A stretch of 64,000 nucleotides of DNA, taken from contig NZ_CP010945.1 in assembly GCF_000293885.2 (NCBI RefSeq), positions 3,740,001 to 3,804,000 on the forward strand. The letters run 5' to 3'. This document shows positions 1 to 8,369 of the stretch, piece by piece (the stretch's first letter is position 1; each line of letters begins with the position of its first letter). A program made the translations under genes and the position numbers. Under the pieces are notes generated by a model. It had not been told where the DNA came from. It was given only the letters and a program-made list of their open reading frames with translations, and made no database searches. Source of the stretch: Pseudomonas fluorescens NCIMB 11764. Its GTDB lineage: Bacteria; Pseudomonadota; Gammaproteobacteria; Pseudomonadales; Pseudomonadaceae.

Positions 1-374
1 ACATGGCCTCTATCGACGCCTTGGGTGGAGTGGAAATCAAGGATCGCATCAAAGATGTGATCAAGACGGGCGGGGAGTGGATCAGCTCACTGGAACTGGA
101 GAGCCTGATCAGCGAGCACCAGGCCGTCATGTCGGTCGCGGTGGTGGGCATTGCCGACGAGCAATGGGGCGAACGGCCGATGGCGCTGGTGGTGTGCGAG
201 CCCGGGCAATACCTCGACCGCAAGATGCTGGAGGCGCACCTGCAAGGGTTTGTCGAGCGTGGCCGTATCAATAAATGGGCGATCCCCAAGCAGTTCAAGT
301 TCGTTGCCGAGATTCCTAAAACCAGCGTCGGGAAGATTGACAAGAAGCTCATCCGGCAAAGCGAATCGAACTGA
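1..374 (+). CDS. Acyl-CoA synthetase (AMP-forming), C-terminal fragment
   Basis: The C-terminal domain of an acyl-CoA ligase of the ANL (AMP-binding) superfamily, cut at its 5' end by the window edge. The reading frame is open from the first bases, and the first ATG (position 3) lies inside the conserved block before the hinge, so it is not the real start. Visible marks are the hinge segment KDRIKDVIKTGGEWIS and the C-terminal PKTSVGKIDKK, whose first lysine-containing motif holds the catalytic lysine that forms the acyl-adenylate. Enzymes of this class activate fatty acids as CoA thioesters in the cytoplasm. Chain length cannot be told from this fragment. A strong terminator follows directly. 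Confidence 0.93.
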   Translation, partial: MASIDALGGVEIKDRIKDVIKTGGEWISSLELESLISEHQAVMSVAVVGIADEQWGERPMALVVCEPGQYLDRKMLEAHLQGFVERGRINKWAIPKQFKFVAEIPKTSVGKIDKKLIRQSESN

Positions 375-421
375 AAGGCGCGGCGGAGCCAGGTCTACCC
401 TGACTGCTCATGGATCAGTCA

Positions 422-456
422 AAAGGGATCAGGCATCCAGATGCTTGATCCCTTTT
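422..456 (+). terminator. Rho-independent terminator after acyl-CoA ligase
   Basis: GGGATCA-GGCATC pairs with GATGC-TTGATCCC across a two-base loop and is followed by TTTTTT. It lies about 50 bases after the ligase stop. In the other direction it also lies just beyond the end of the small minus-strand gene at 491-697, so it may serve both. Confidence 0.85.
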
Positions 457-490
457 TTGCTTCAGGTCTGCGTAAATATCACGCCAAGGC

Positions 491-697
491 TCAGGGCAAG
501 TAGCCAGCAACCTGCACGAGATGGTTGTCCTGCGCCGCAACGATAAGATGCATGGGTACATGGGGTTGCTCATCCACTGACGTGACCTCGAACCCACCCA
601 CCACCAGCGGCTGTCGTTCACACATTTCGGTCGACTCTCCCGCCAGTTTTTTCGCCATTTTCGCGTGGTTCGCTGCGATTTCATTGAGAGTTGACAC
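491..697 (-). CDS. Small hypothetical protein (68 aa)
   Basis: Product not recognised. The frame starts with GTG at 697, preceded by GGAGATGTAAC, a good ribosome binding site at normal spacing. The protein is soluble-looking, has no signal peptide or membrane segment, and has an N-terminal amphipathic stretch (STLNEIAANHAKMAKKLAGE) followed by a beta-rich C-terminal half. A longer overlapping frame on the same strand (415-822) has no ribosome binding site and reads through the shared terminator hairpin, so the 68-residue frame is preferred. It stands alone between convergent and divergent plus-strand genes. Confidence 0.6.
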   Translation of the reverse strand: MSTLNEIAANHAKMAKKLAGESTEMCERQPLVVGGFEVTSVDEQPHVPMHLIVAAQDNHLVQVAGYLP

Positions 698-932
698 GTT
701 ACATCTCCGGGTGCTGGACCCAGCGTAGCGCTGGTGCCCATAAATATTGATTGATTGGCCGCCACGTCAGAATTCCGTCGTTCCGGGGCGGTTACGGCCA
801 GCGTTTGCAAAGCCTGAGCCAAAGGTGGTTACAGTTTCTTGACGGGGGTTTTCAGGCGACGAATGGTGGTCGGTTGCGGGTTATGAATCAGGCGTAAACT
901 GGCAGGGCTACTTCATCAAAAGGAGCCGCACT

Positions 933-1127
933 ATGACTGCCGACCCAACCACCGCACAGACGTCCGCGGACAAAGCCGTGTGGGATCAATATTTCTGCGC
1001 TGCGCTGATTGCGGAAAGCCATCTGACGGCGCCAGTTGTGGGAGGGGCCACTCATGAGGACAGGCAGAATCTGTTGATTGAAAGAGCCAAGGCCCTCGCT
1101 GACAAAATGATGGATACCCGCCCATAA
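933..1127 (+). CDS. Small hypothetical protein (64 aa)
   Basis: Product not recognised. The ATG at 933 has a clear ribosome binding site (AAAGGAGCCGCACT) and the gene is followed within a few bases by a perfect terminator, so it is very probably a real monocistronic gene. The protein is acidic and helical, has no membrane segment or signal peptide, and contains one cysteine near residue 22. The 235 bases before it (698-932) hold no other feature that I can support. Confidence 0.7.
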   Translation: MTADPTTAQTSADKAVWDQYFCAALIAESHLTAPVVGGATHEDRQNLLIERAKALADKMMDTRP

Positions 1128-1131
1128 ATGA

Positions 1132-1168
1132 GAAAGCCCGACCTTATTGAGGTTGGGCTTTTTCGTGT
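1132..1168 (+). terminator. Rho-independent terminator
   Basis: AAAGCCCGACCT-tattg-AGGTTGGGCTTTTT forms a 12-bp stem with a T-tract. It ends the small gene at 933-1127. Because it is nearly symmetrical it may also end the AraC gene arriving from the opposite strand at 1174. Confidence 0.9.
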
Positions 1169-1173
1169 TTGTC

Positions 1174-2211
1174 TTAACCTGAAGTGAACAGCTGACGGAT
1201 CAGGTTCGGTGTACTACCGGTCCAGCGCTTGAACGAACGCCGGAAATTCGCCGCATCGTTAAAGCTCAAATACTCCGCGACTTCCTCGTTGCTGAACCCC
1301 TTGATCTGATACAGGTACAGCGCCACATGCTTGCGCACTCGATCCACCTGTTGCTGAAAACCGGTGTCGTGCTTTTGCAGTTTGCGTTTGAGCGTGGCGG
1401 GGCTCATGGCGAAGGCCTGAGCGGCTTGTTCCAGGCTCGGGGCTTGTCGTATATGGGTTTGCAGGTAGCGATAGAGGCAGTCGACGAAGCTTGAGGCAAA
1501 GCCCAGTTGTTCGATTTGTCCTTGGGCTTCCTGACGGGCGACCTGGCTGGCGGTGGCCGACGCGGCGGGCCAGGCGAGCGTGAGGTATTCCCGTGGGATG
1601 CGCATCAGGTCCAGTGGGCGGTTGAACTGGGTGTGCTCGCCCAGATGCACCCAGTATTGCTCGACGTAACGTGGCTCGGCATGGCTGAAGCTGCATTCCC
1701 ACGGCAGGCGTTGGCCGCTCTGTGAGCGGCTCATGGCGACGATGGAGGTCATGCTCGCTTCCAGCAGAAAACGCCATTGTTCGCCCGCGCCGCAACTGTC
1801 CAGCCAATAGAACCAGGCGTGCTTTTCATCCAGCACCAACCGCGGCGTTGCGAGCGGGCTGAGCAGCGCCTGTTGCTGCACCAGTGTGTCGAGTGCCTGG
1901 TGCAGGTTTTGTGCGTGGCGCAAGGCATGGCTGGCCGGTCCGTAATGCCCCGGCAGCAAGCGTTGGCCGAACAGGAAACTGCTGTCGTCGGCGTCCAGCA
2001 ACCGGCGGCTGTTGTTGATCAGCCCGAAAAATTGCTGGGGACTGAGGCGGGTCTGGCCGGCGAGGATGTCTTCATGAAACAGGCCGGTGCCACGCAGCAG
2101 GCGATGGCTATCGATATCCCGGGACAAGGCCAGATCAATCAAGGTCGCCGGTTGGTAATGCCCGGGAATGAAGCGGCTGTCGGTTTCATACCATGTGGTT
2201 TTCAGGGTCAT
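1174..2211 (-). CDS. AraC-family transcriptional regulator
   Basis: A 345-residue regulator with the layout of the arabinose-binding-domain AraC group: an N-terminal effector domain of about 190 residues and a C-terminal double helix-turn-helix at about residues 245-340. In the DNA-binding part the motifs FAMSPATLKRKLQKHDTGF and VAEYLSFNDAANFRRSFKRWTGSTP are typical of the family. It starts 9 bases after the stop of the GGDEF-domain gene at 2221-3135, so the two form an operon transcribed away from the phytase cluster. The effector and targets are unknown. The related OruR/ArgR-like regulators of pseudomonads act on nearby catabolic genes, but nothing here identifies the target. Confidence 0.88.
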   Translation of the reverse strand: MTLKTTWYETDSRFIPGHYQPATLIDLALSRDIDSHRLLRGTGLFHEDILAGQTRLSPQQFFGLINNSRRLLDADDSSFLFGQRLLPGHYGPASHALRHAQNLHQALDTLVQQQALLSPLATPRLVLDEKHAWFYWLDSCGAGEQWRFLLEASMTSIVAMSRSQSGQRLPWECSFSHAEPRYVEQYWVHLGEHTQFNRPLDLMRIPREYLTLAWPAASATASQVARQEAQGQIEQLGFASSFVDCLYRYLQTHIRQAPSLEQAAQAFAMSPATLKRKLQKHDTGFQQQVDRVRKHVALYLYQIKGFSNEEVAEYLSFNDAANFRRSFKRWTGSTPNLIRQLFTSG

Positions 2212-2220
2212 GACCGCGCC

Positions 2221-3135
2221 TCAGGCCGTTTTTGCCAACGGCTGCCTGGCCCGTGCCAGCGCCAGGTTAAGGCGTTTGAGCAGGGGATCCGGAGCCTCGT
2301 TGACCGCCATGACCACGGCGGTACTGGCCGACAACTGCAGGCGCTCGCCGTGTTGCCGGGTTTTGTGTGCCAAGCCCTGAACCGCCTGTTCCAGCTCCAG
2401 CGCCAGCAGCCGTGCCTGGCTCTCGCCGGTGTTGGGGAGCAGCACCACGAAGCGGTCGCCGGCCAGTCGGCAGAGCAAGTCCTGCCGCCGCAGATTGAGC
2501 AGCAACAAATGGCTGAGCGCCTGCAATACGGCGTCGCCTTCGGCATGGCCGAACGTCTGGTTGATGGCCGTGAAGTTATCGACATCCAGCGCCAGCAGTG
2601 ACAGCGGCTGCTGTTGCCGCTGACTCTCTTCAAGGCTTTCGGTCAGTTGTCGCTTGAGGTAGTCGGCGCCGCCCAGTGGCGTGAGTTTGTCGAACAACCG
2701 GTGCTCGCGGAACAGCTTTTCACGCTTCTCCATTTGCGCGCTGATCGCCAGTTGCTCGCGGTGCCAGTGATAGATGCCGAGGGTCAGCAGAATCATGCCC
2801 ACCGGCATCGGTCCGGATTCCAGCCAGTGGTCCCAGGTGATGCTGTCGGGCAGGCGGATGAACTCGTCGAGGCTGTCGATCCACCAGGAGAAAAAGATGC
2901 CGCTCAAGCCGAGCGCCAGGTAATTGGTGACGCGACCGGCCGGGCGACTCTTGAGTACCAGCCCCAACCAGACCAGCGCCAGCAGCGCCGAGCCACCTTC
3001 GCCGACGATGTCCAGCCAGACCCATTCGCTGATGCTTTTCAACTCGCCGCACGCCAGGTGCAACAGCAATCCCGCGTTCGCCGCCAACAGCAGCAGTGCA
3101 AGTTTCCAACGATGGGGTTTGAGCACTGAGAACAT
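2221..3135 (-). CDS. Membrane-anchored degenerate GGDEF-domain protein
   Basis: 304 residues. About four hydrophobic segments fill residues 11-125 and anchor the protein in the inner membrane. A linker helix (about 130-150) follows, then a GGDEF-fold domain. The fold is supported by LALDVDNFTAINQTFGHAEGD at about 181-201, the usual metal/substrate loop. The signature is AGDRF (residues 225-229) instead of GG(D/E)EF. The third-position Asp remains, but the first Gly and the fourth-position Glu are replaced. Diguanylate cyclase activity is therefore doubtful, and a GTP- or c-di-GMP-sensing role is possible. It is the first gene of an operon with the AraC regulator downstream. Confidence 0.82.
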   Translation of the reverse strand: MFSVLKPHRWKLALLLLAANAGLLLHLACGELKSISEWVWLDIVGEGGSALLALVWLGLVLKSRPAGRVTNYLALGLSGIFFSWWIDSLDEFIRLPDSITWDHWLESGPMPVGMILLTLGIYHWHREQLAISAQMEKREKLFREHRLFDKLTPLGGADYLKRQLTESLEESQRQQQPLSLLALDVDNFTAINQTFGHAEGDAVLQALSHLLLLNLRRQDLLCRLAGDRFVVLLPNTGESQARLLALELEQAVQGLAHKTRQHGERLQLSASTAVVMAVNEAPDPLLKRLNLALARARQPLAKTA

Positions 3136-3261
3136 GGCCGTGATCCTTTGGCAAAGAGGCGATGCGCGTCAGCACAGCAGATGTTTGTGACAGTGGGGTG
3201 ACTGGGGTGAAAGGTCGAATCAGCTCATGGTGCAGCGGTTTTTTTCTGCCTGGCGATGACC

Positions 3262-3372
3262 TGTGGCGAGGGCGCTTGCTCCCGTTCGGTCGCGCAGCGG
3301 CCGCCGTTAGATTCACTGCGTGTTTGATAGGGGAGCGCTCGCACTCCAACGGGGGTAACCCCCCTCGCCACA
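3262..3372. repeat. Long inverted-repeat (REP-like) element
   Basis: Ends are TGTGGCGAGGGCGC and the opposite-sense CCCCCTCGCCACA, with an internal arm pair CTCCCGTTCGG / CCAACGGGGG. The same TGTGGCGAGGG end recurs at 6138, 47210, 48804 and 60333, so it is a family of interspersed palindromes typical of fluorescens-group genomes. It lies in the 416-base gap between the GGDEF gene and the receptor gene. Its presence argues against an upstream extension of the receptor reading frame. Confidence 0.75.
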
Positions 3373-3459
3373 GGATTAGCGCCAGACTCAGGTCATTTGA
3401 GCTCATTAACCAGCCTGAAGCCTGGCAAAACCCCGGTTTACAGCGTCTCCCGCCAACCC

Positions 3460-3477
3460 CTGTCACAGAACCGTCAT
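3460..3477 (+). promoter_or_regulatory. Candidate Pho box before the TonB-dependent receptor
   Basis: CTGTCAC-AGAA-CCGTCAT is two 7-base half-sites separated by 4 bases (11-base period), matching the PhoB consensus CTGTCAT-N4-CTGTCAT at 12 of 14 half-site positions. It lies 75 bases before the proposed receptor start at 3552. A weak -10-like TAGCTT follows at about 3490. This predicts induction of the receptor and phytase by phosphate limitation. Confidence 0.68.
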
Positions 3478-3551
3478 CCCCCGAACCTAGCTTGCCCTCC
3501 CAGTTGCCGGGCCACTTGCCTGGCGTTATCGGACTCTTGGGGGAGGACACC

Positions 3552-6080
3552 ATGTACCAGCGCAGCAGCACTGCCGGGCTCGTCAGCTTCACGCTCACCG
3601 CATTGGCCATGGCAATGGCCAGCGAACGCTTGAGCGCTGCCGAAACCACCGCGAACACGGAACACGTCGAAGTGGTGGGGCAAGCGGCAAGCATCGACCA
3701 GGCGCTCAAGGAACAACGCAACGCCGACAGCATCAAGAGCGTGGTGCATGCGGACGGCGTGGCGCAGCTGCCGGACGAAAACGTCGCCGAAGCCGTGCAG
3801 CGGTTGCCGGGAGTCAGCGTCGAGCGCGATCAGGGCGAAGGGCGGTTTGTCAGCGTGCGCGGCCTCGGTCCGGACCTCAACAGCGTGACCATCAACGGCA
3901 CGCTCGTACCGTCGCCGGAAAGCGAGCGCCGCGCTGTAGCCCTCGATGTGTTGCCCTCGGAACTGGTGCAGTCGTTATCGGTGATCAAGACCCTGACCCC
4001 GGACATGGACGCTAACTCCCTGGGCGGCACCGTCGACGTCAAAAGCCTCTCGGCGTTCGATCACAAAGGCCTGTTCTACACCGGCAGCAGCGAAGCCAGT
4101 TATGACAAAAACACCCACCAGACCAGCCCGAAATTTTCCGGCGCCATCAGTGACCGTTTCAGCCTCGGCGACGGCATCGACAATTTCGGTGTGGCCGCCG
4201 CGCTGAGCTGGCAGAAGCGCGATTTCGGTTCGGACAACGTCGAAACCGGCGGTGCCTGGGATTTCGAGCAAGGCGCCCGTCTCGAAGAGTTCGAGCAACG
4301 CGACTACGACATCAGCCGCGAACGCGCCGGCGGTGGTCTTAACTTCGACTACAAGCCCGATGACCTCAGCAGCTATTACCTGCGCACCCTCTACAGCCGT
4401 TACAAGGACAGCGAAACACGCAACGCCGCGGCCTTCGAATTTGCCGACCCGCAAGCTGCGGGCGAGTTGGGCGACGCCGAAGGCTCGCGCAAACTCAAAC
4501 AACGCGAAGAGACCCAGGAAATTCAATCCTACGTCCTGGGCGGCGAACGCATGTTCGGCCTCTGGACACTCAGCGGCCAGGCTGGCTACAGCCGCTCCGG
4601 CGAAGACAGCCCGGGTCACATTGCCAACGCTGCGTTCACCGGCATTGATGACTTTGCCGACAGCGGTTACTACGACAAGGACAAACCACGGCCGATCATT
4701 GGCCAGGCCTTCTACGATCCGGCCAATTTCAGCCTCGACAAGGTCGAGTGGGAAAAGCAGAAAACCACCGACACCGAGAAAAACCTGCGCCTGGACCTGG
4801 CCCGGGATTACGACTTCAAAGGCTACGCGTCCCAGGTCAAATTCGGCGGCAAGGTCAGTCGGCGCAACAAGGACAACGACCTCGACGCCTGGGTCTATGA
4901 GGATTTCGACGGCCTGGGTTTCAGCGACGATCAGCTCAACCTGTCGCATTTCACCAAAGGCAACGTCGACTATCGCCTCGGCCAGTTCGGCCCGGGGATC
5001 AGCGGCAGTGCGATCAAGCAGTTGATCGGCGGCCTCAACCAGGCGGACTTCTATGACGAAGTCGAATCGCGGGTCAACGACTTCAAGATCAGCGAAGACA
5101 TCAACGCCGGCTACCTGATGAACACGATCGATATCGACGACTGGCGGTTCATCGCCGGCCTGCGCTACGAAGGCACCGAGTTCGAAGCCAAGGGCACCGG
5201 CGTGACCGATGGCGCGTTCACTTCCACCGACACCCAGCGCAAATATCACCACTGGCTGCCGGGCCTGCATGCGCGCTATCAACTGGACAAAAACACCCAG
5301 GTTCGCGCCGCGTGGACCAAATCCGTGGTGCGCCCGACTTTCGGTCAACTGGCGCCAGGGTTTGTCATCGACGATGACGAAGCCACGTTCGGCAACCCGG
5401 AACTCAAACCGCTGGAGTCGAGCAATCTTGACTTGGGCATCGAGCATTACATGGGCCGCGCCGGCACCGTCTCGGCGTTCGTGTTCTACAAGGACATCAA
5501 GAATTTCGTCTACAACACCGACCTGGCCGGCACGGGTGCCTGGGTCGATTTCTCCGAAGCCCACACCTTTGCCAACGGCGACAGCGCCAAGCTCTATGGC
5601 CTGGAACTGGCTTATTCGCAGAAATTCGATTGGTTGCCGGCGCCCTGGAACGGCCTGCTGATTGGCGCCAACAGCACCTTCAGCCGTTCGGATGCCGAGA
5701 TCAAGGGCTTCGACGCCGCCAGTGGCATCAACCGCAAGCGCAGCATCGATTTACCCAACCAGTCCGACACGGTCGGCAACCTGATGCTCGGTTGGGAAGA
5801 CGACAAGCTGAGCCTGCGCCTGTCGGCCAACTACAAGTCGGATTACCTCTTTGAACTGGCGTCCATCAACGACAAGGCCCACGACCTGCACGTCGATGCC
5901 CAGACCTTTATCGACTTCAGCGCCCGTTACTCGCTGACCAAAAGCCTGCAAGTCAGCTTCGAGGCGCAGAACCTCACCGACGAGCCGTATTTCGTCTACA
6001 CCGGCCACCGCGCCTACAACGGCCAGTACGAAGAATACGGCCCGACCTACAAGCTCGGCCTGACCTTCACCCACTTTTGA
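3552..6080 (+). CDS. TonB-dependent outer-membrane receptor, probable phytate or inositol-phosphate uptake
   Basis: 842 residues from the ATG at 3552, which has a strong ribosome binding site (GGGGGAGGACACC) and is followed by a signal peptide (residues 1-30, ending LSAA). The open frame continues upstream to 3162, but that part contains a repeat and the Pho box. A TonB-box-like EVVG is at about 40-43. The plug domain (about 55-180) carries LPDENVAEAVQRLPGVSVER and VRGLGPDLNSVTING, in the style of TonB-dependent receptors for sugars and organic polymers rather than siderophores. The rest is a beta-barrel ending in an aromatic residue (GLTFTHF). The phytase gene follows, then ExbB-ExbD-TonB. 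Beta-propeller phytases are known to be encoded next to such receptors, so import of phytate or its products is inferred. Confidence 0.88.
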   Translation: MYQRSSTAGLVSFTLTALAMAMASERLSAAETTANTEHVEVVGQAASIDQALKEQRNADSIKSVVHADGVAQLPDENVAEAVQRLPGVSVERDQGEGRFVSVRGLGPDLNSVTINGTLVPSPESERRAVALDVLPSELVQSLSVIKTLTPDMDANSLGGTVDVKSLSAFDHKGLFYTGSSEASYDKNTHQTSPKFSGAISDRFSLGDGIDNFGVAAALSWQKRDFGSDNVETGGAWDFEQGARLEEFEQRDYDISRERAGGGLNFDYKPDDLSSYYLRTLYSRYKDSETRNAAAFEFADPQAAGELGDAEGSRKLKQREETQEIQSYVLGGERMFGLWTLSGQAGYSRSGEDSPGHIANAAFTGIDDFADSGYYDKDKPRPIIGQAFYDPANFSLDKVEWEKQKTTDTEKNLRLDLARDYDFKGYASQVKFGGKVSRRNKDNDLDAWVYEDFDGLGFSDDQLNLSHFTKGNVDYRLGQFGPGISGSAIKQLIGGLNQADFYDEVESRVNDFKISEDINAGYLMNTIDIDDWRFIAGLRYEGTEFEAKGTGVTDGAFTSTDTQRKYHHWLPGLHARYQLDKNTQVRAAWTKSVVRPTFGQLAPGFVIDDDEATFGNPELKPLESSNLDLGIEHYMGRAGTVSAFVFYKDIKNFVYNTDLAGTGAWVDFSEAHTFANGDSAKLYGLELAYSQKFDWLPAPWNGLLIGANSTFSRSDAEIKGFDAASGINRKRSIDLPNQSDTVGNLMLGWEDDKLSLRLSANYKSDYLFELASINDKAHDLHVDAQTFIDFSARYSLTKSLQVSFEAQNLTDEPYFVYTGHRAYNGQYEEYGPTYKLGLTFTHF

Positions 6081-6133
6081 GCCCCGATGCGGCCTCCGTA
6101 GGAGCGTAATGCTGTTTGCTTGGCGAACACTGA

Positions 6134-6264
6134 CAACTGTGGCGAGGGGATTTATCCCCGTTCGACTGCGAAGCGGTCGTCGATCCGGACAATTCAGTCT
6201 GTTTGGCCGGACGCTGGGGGCCACTTCGCGACCCAACGGGGATAAATCCCCTCGCCACAATTGT
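6134..6264. repeat. Long inverted-repeat (REP-like) element
   Basis: The left end ACAACTGTGGCGAGGGGATT pairs with the right end AATCCCCTCGCCACAATTGT around a centre of about 90 bases. It belongs to the TGTGGCGAGGG family seen elsewhere in this window. It sits between the receptor and the phytase and could form a very stable stem in the transcript, so it may set different expression of the two genes. A further short repeat remnant (GTAGGAGCGAGGCTCGCC) follows at about 6296-6313. Confidence 0.78.
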
Positions 6265-6358
6265 CGGTGCCCACACTTAAGTGAACAGCATTGCCGTAGG
6301 AGCGAGGCTCGCCCGCGATGGCCGTTACACGATTCCACGACAAGGACTTTGCCTGTTC

Positions 6359-8272
6359 ATGAGTATTTCGTTTCTATCCAAGCGCCATCTTCTGGCCGCA
6401 TTGATCAGCCTGACCGCCGGCCAGGTGCTGGCGGCGGTACCCAGCCTGACACTCAAGCCATGGGGCGCCAATCTGTCGGTTGATGCGGTGGCGTTCCTGC
6501 CCGCCAATGTTGGCGCCGAACGCCTGGCGGCCAGCGAGCAAGACGGTTTGCTGCTGCTCGATGCACAGGGCCGGGAACTGGCGCGTTTACCAGGATCGTT
6601 CAGTGGCGTGGACAGCCGCGCAGCCGGCCGGCAAGTGTTGGTCGCAAGCCTGGACAACAGCCGTCAGCAGGCATTTTTGGTCAGTCTCAATCCGGACAAA
6701 CGCAGTTGGGGCCAGCCGGTGTATCTGCCGACGCGGGATTACCCGGTGAACGGCCTGTGCCTGTATCGCGACGAGGCCAGCAACCTGTTCCTGTTTCTGG
6801 TGGGCGAGGAGGGCAAGGGCGAGCAATGGCTGGTGGGTAACGACGCGGCGCTCAACCCGCAACCACAACGGGTGCGCGGTCTGCCGCTGCCACCGTCGGC
6901 CACGGATTGTCAGGTCGACGACGGCGCCAATCAGTTGGTGGTCAACGAAGAGAATGTGGGGTGGTGGGTGTATCCGGCGCATCCCGAAGCCGAGGTCAGC
7001 CGCACGCCGGTGGCTATGCGCGAACCGTTCGGCACGATCAAAAAAACCGCTGGCGCCATGGCTTTGGTGCCCGGTGGCCTCGTCGCGCTGGACCCGAAAG
7101 CCGCGCAATTGCATGTCTACCAGCAGCAGGGCGAACACTGGTCGGCCCAGGCGACCTTGGCGCTGCCAGGTTTGATAGAACCGGAAAACCTCGCCCTGCG
7201 CTCGACCGACAAAGGCCTGCAGGTTCTTCTGCGCGACGATGACGACGGCCGTCTGTATGAAGGCGAACTGAACTGGCAGCCGACACCGGTGCCCTTGGCG
7301 CCGGTGCTGCCGAACGTTAAAGCGCTCAGCCAGAGTGATCCGGTCGGCCGTCAGGGCGATGCGGCGGACGATCCGGCGATCTGGATTCACCCGCAGCAAC
7401 CGTCGCTGAGCCGGGTGCTGGGCACCAATAAAAAGCAGGGGTTGCTGGCGTATGACCTGCAAGGCAAGTTGCTGCAGGAGTTACCGGTCGGGCGCCTGAA
7501 CAACGTCGACCTGAGGCCGAATTTCAAACTCGGCCCACAGACTGTCGACCTCGCCGTCGCCAGCAATCGCGATCACAACAGCCTCAGTCTGTTCAGCATC
7601 GACCGTCTTAGCGGCGAACTGCGTGAAGCCGGCGAGATCCCCACGCCGCTCAAGGAAATCTACGGCATCTGCCTGTTCCAGCCTGCCAGTGGCGAGCTTT
7701 ACGCCATCGCCAACGGCAAGGACGGCACGTTCCTGCAATACCGCCTGAGTGCGCCGAACGGCACGGTAAAAGGTGAGTTGGTGCGCCAGTTCAAGGTCGA
7801 CAGCCAACCCGAAGGCTGCGTGGCCGACGACCAACGTCAACGGCTGTTTCTCGGTGAAGAAGATGTCGGCGTCTGGGCGGTGGATGCCCGCGCCGATCAG
7901 CCGGCGACACTGACCAGCGTGATCAAGGTCGGCCCACAACTGCAGGCCGACGTTGAAGGTCTGGCGCTGTATCAAAGCGAGGCTCGCGATTATCTGGTGA
8001 TCTCCAGCCAGGGTAACGACAGCTACCTGGTGCTGGACGCCGAGCCGCCGTTCGCCTCGCGGGGCGCTTTTCGCGTCGGCCTGAACGCCGCGCTCGGCAT
8101 TGATGGCGCCTCGGAAACCGATGGCCTTGAAGTCACTTCGGTGAACCTCGGCGGACCTTGGAGCCAAGGCCTGCTGGTGGTGCAGGACGGCCGCAAGCGC
8201 ATGCCCGAGCAGACGCAAAACTTCAAATTCGTGCCTTGGACCGAGGTCACTCAAGCCCTGAAGCTGCCTTGA
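6359..8272 (+). CDS. Secreted beta-propeller phytase (3-phytase), two-propeller form
   Basis: 637 residues from the ATG at 6359, with a signal peptide (about 1-22, ending QVLA). The C-terminal propeller (about residues 320-630) has the beta-propeller phytase signatures in order: DDPAIWIHP, TNKKQGLLAYDL, GRLNNVDLRPNF, ASNRDHNSLSLF, YGICLF, EGCVADD, DVEGLALY, SETDGLEV. These include the acidic residues that bind calcium and calcium-phytate. The first 300 residues look like a second, degenerate propeller without these motifs, as in known tandem phytases. The enzyme would hydrolyse phytate in the periplasm or outside the cell. The ribosome binding site is distant and weak (ACAAGGAC). The gene lies between the receptor and the ExbBD-TonB genes. 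Confidence 0.9.
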   Translation: MSISFLSKRHLLAALISLTAGQVLAAVPSLTLKPWGANLSVDAVAFLPANVGAERLAASEQDGLLLLDAQGRELARLPGSFSGVDSRAAGRQVLVASLDNSRQQAFLVSLNPDKRSWGQPVYLPTRDYPVNGLCLYRDEASNLFLFLVGEEGKGEQWLVGNDAALNPQPQRVRGLPLPPSATDCQVDDGANQLVVNEENVGWWVYPAHPEAEVSRTPVAMREPFGTIKKTAGAMALVPGGLVALDPKAAQLHVYQQQGEHWSAQATLALPGLIEPENLALRSTDKGLQVLLRDDDDGRLYEGELNWQPTPVPLAPVLPNVKALSQSDPVGRQGDAADDPAIWIHPQQPSLSRVLGTNKKQGLLAYDLQGKLLQELPVGRLNNVDLRPNFKLGPQTVDLAVASNRDHNSLSLFSIDRLSGELREAGEIPTPLKEIYGICLFQPASGELYAIANGKDGTFLQYRLSAPNGTVKGELVRQFKVDSQPEGCVADDQRQRLFLGEEDVGVWAVDARADQPATLTSVIKVGPQLQADVEGLALYQSEARDYLVISSQGNDSYLVLDAEPPFASRGAFRVGLNAALGIDGASETDGLEVTSVNLGGPWSQGLLVVQDGRKRMPEQTQNFKFVPWTEVTQALKLP

Positions 8273-8279
8273 TCCGGGC

Positions 8280-8308
8280 CGGTCATCAACCTGTCATCCC
8301 ACTTTCAT
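8280..8308 (+). promoter_or_regulatory. Candidate triple Pho box before exbB
   Basis: Three half-sites with an exact 11-base period: CGGTCAT-CAAC-CTGTCAT-CCCA-CTTTCAT. The middle one matches the PhoB half-site CTGTCAT perfectly and each flanking one differs from it at two positions. A -10-like AATAGCT follows at 8311-8317. It starts only 7 bases after the phytase stop and lies 62 bases before exbB, so exbB-exbD-tonB appear to have their own phosphate-responsive promoter. Confidence 0.75.
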
Positions 8309-8369
8309 CCAATAGCTCAACGGCCGTCGCGCATCGACGGCCCGAGCGCTTCAGACAAGGAGTTTCACC

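Noticed and set aside
3162..3551. N-terminal extension of the TonB-dependent receptor reading frame
   Set aside because: It covers a palindromic repeat and the Pho box, has no ribosome site, and would place the signal peptide 130 residues inside the protein.
3975..5564. 529-codon open frame antisense to the receptor gene
   Set aside because: Shadow frame of a GC-rich gene: no domain, no ribosome site, and low-complexity Val/Ala-rich composition.
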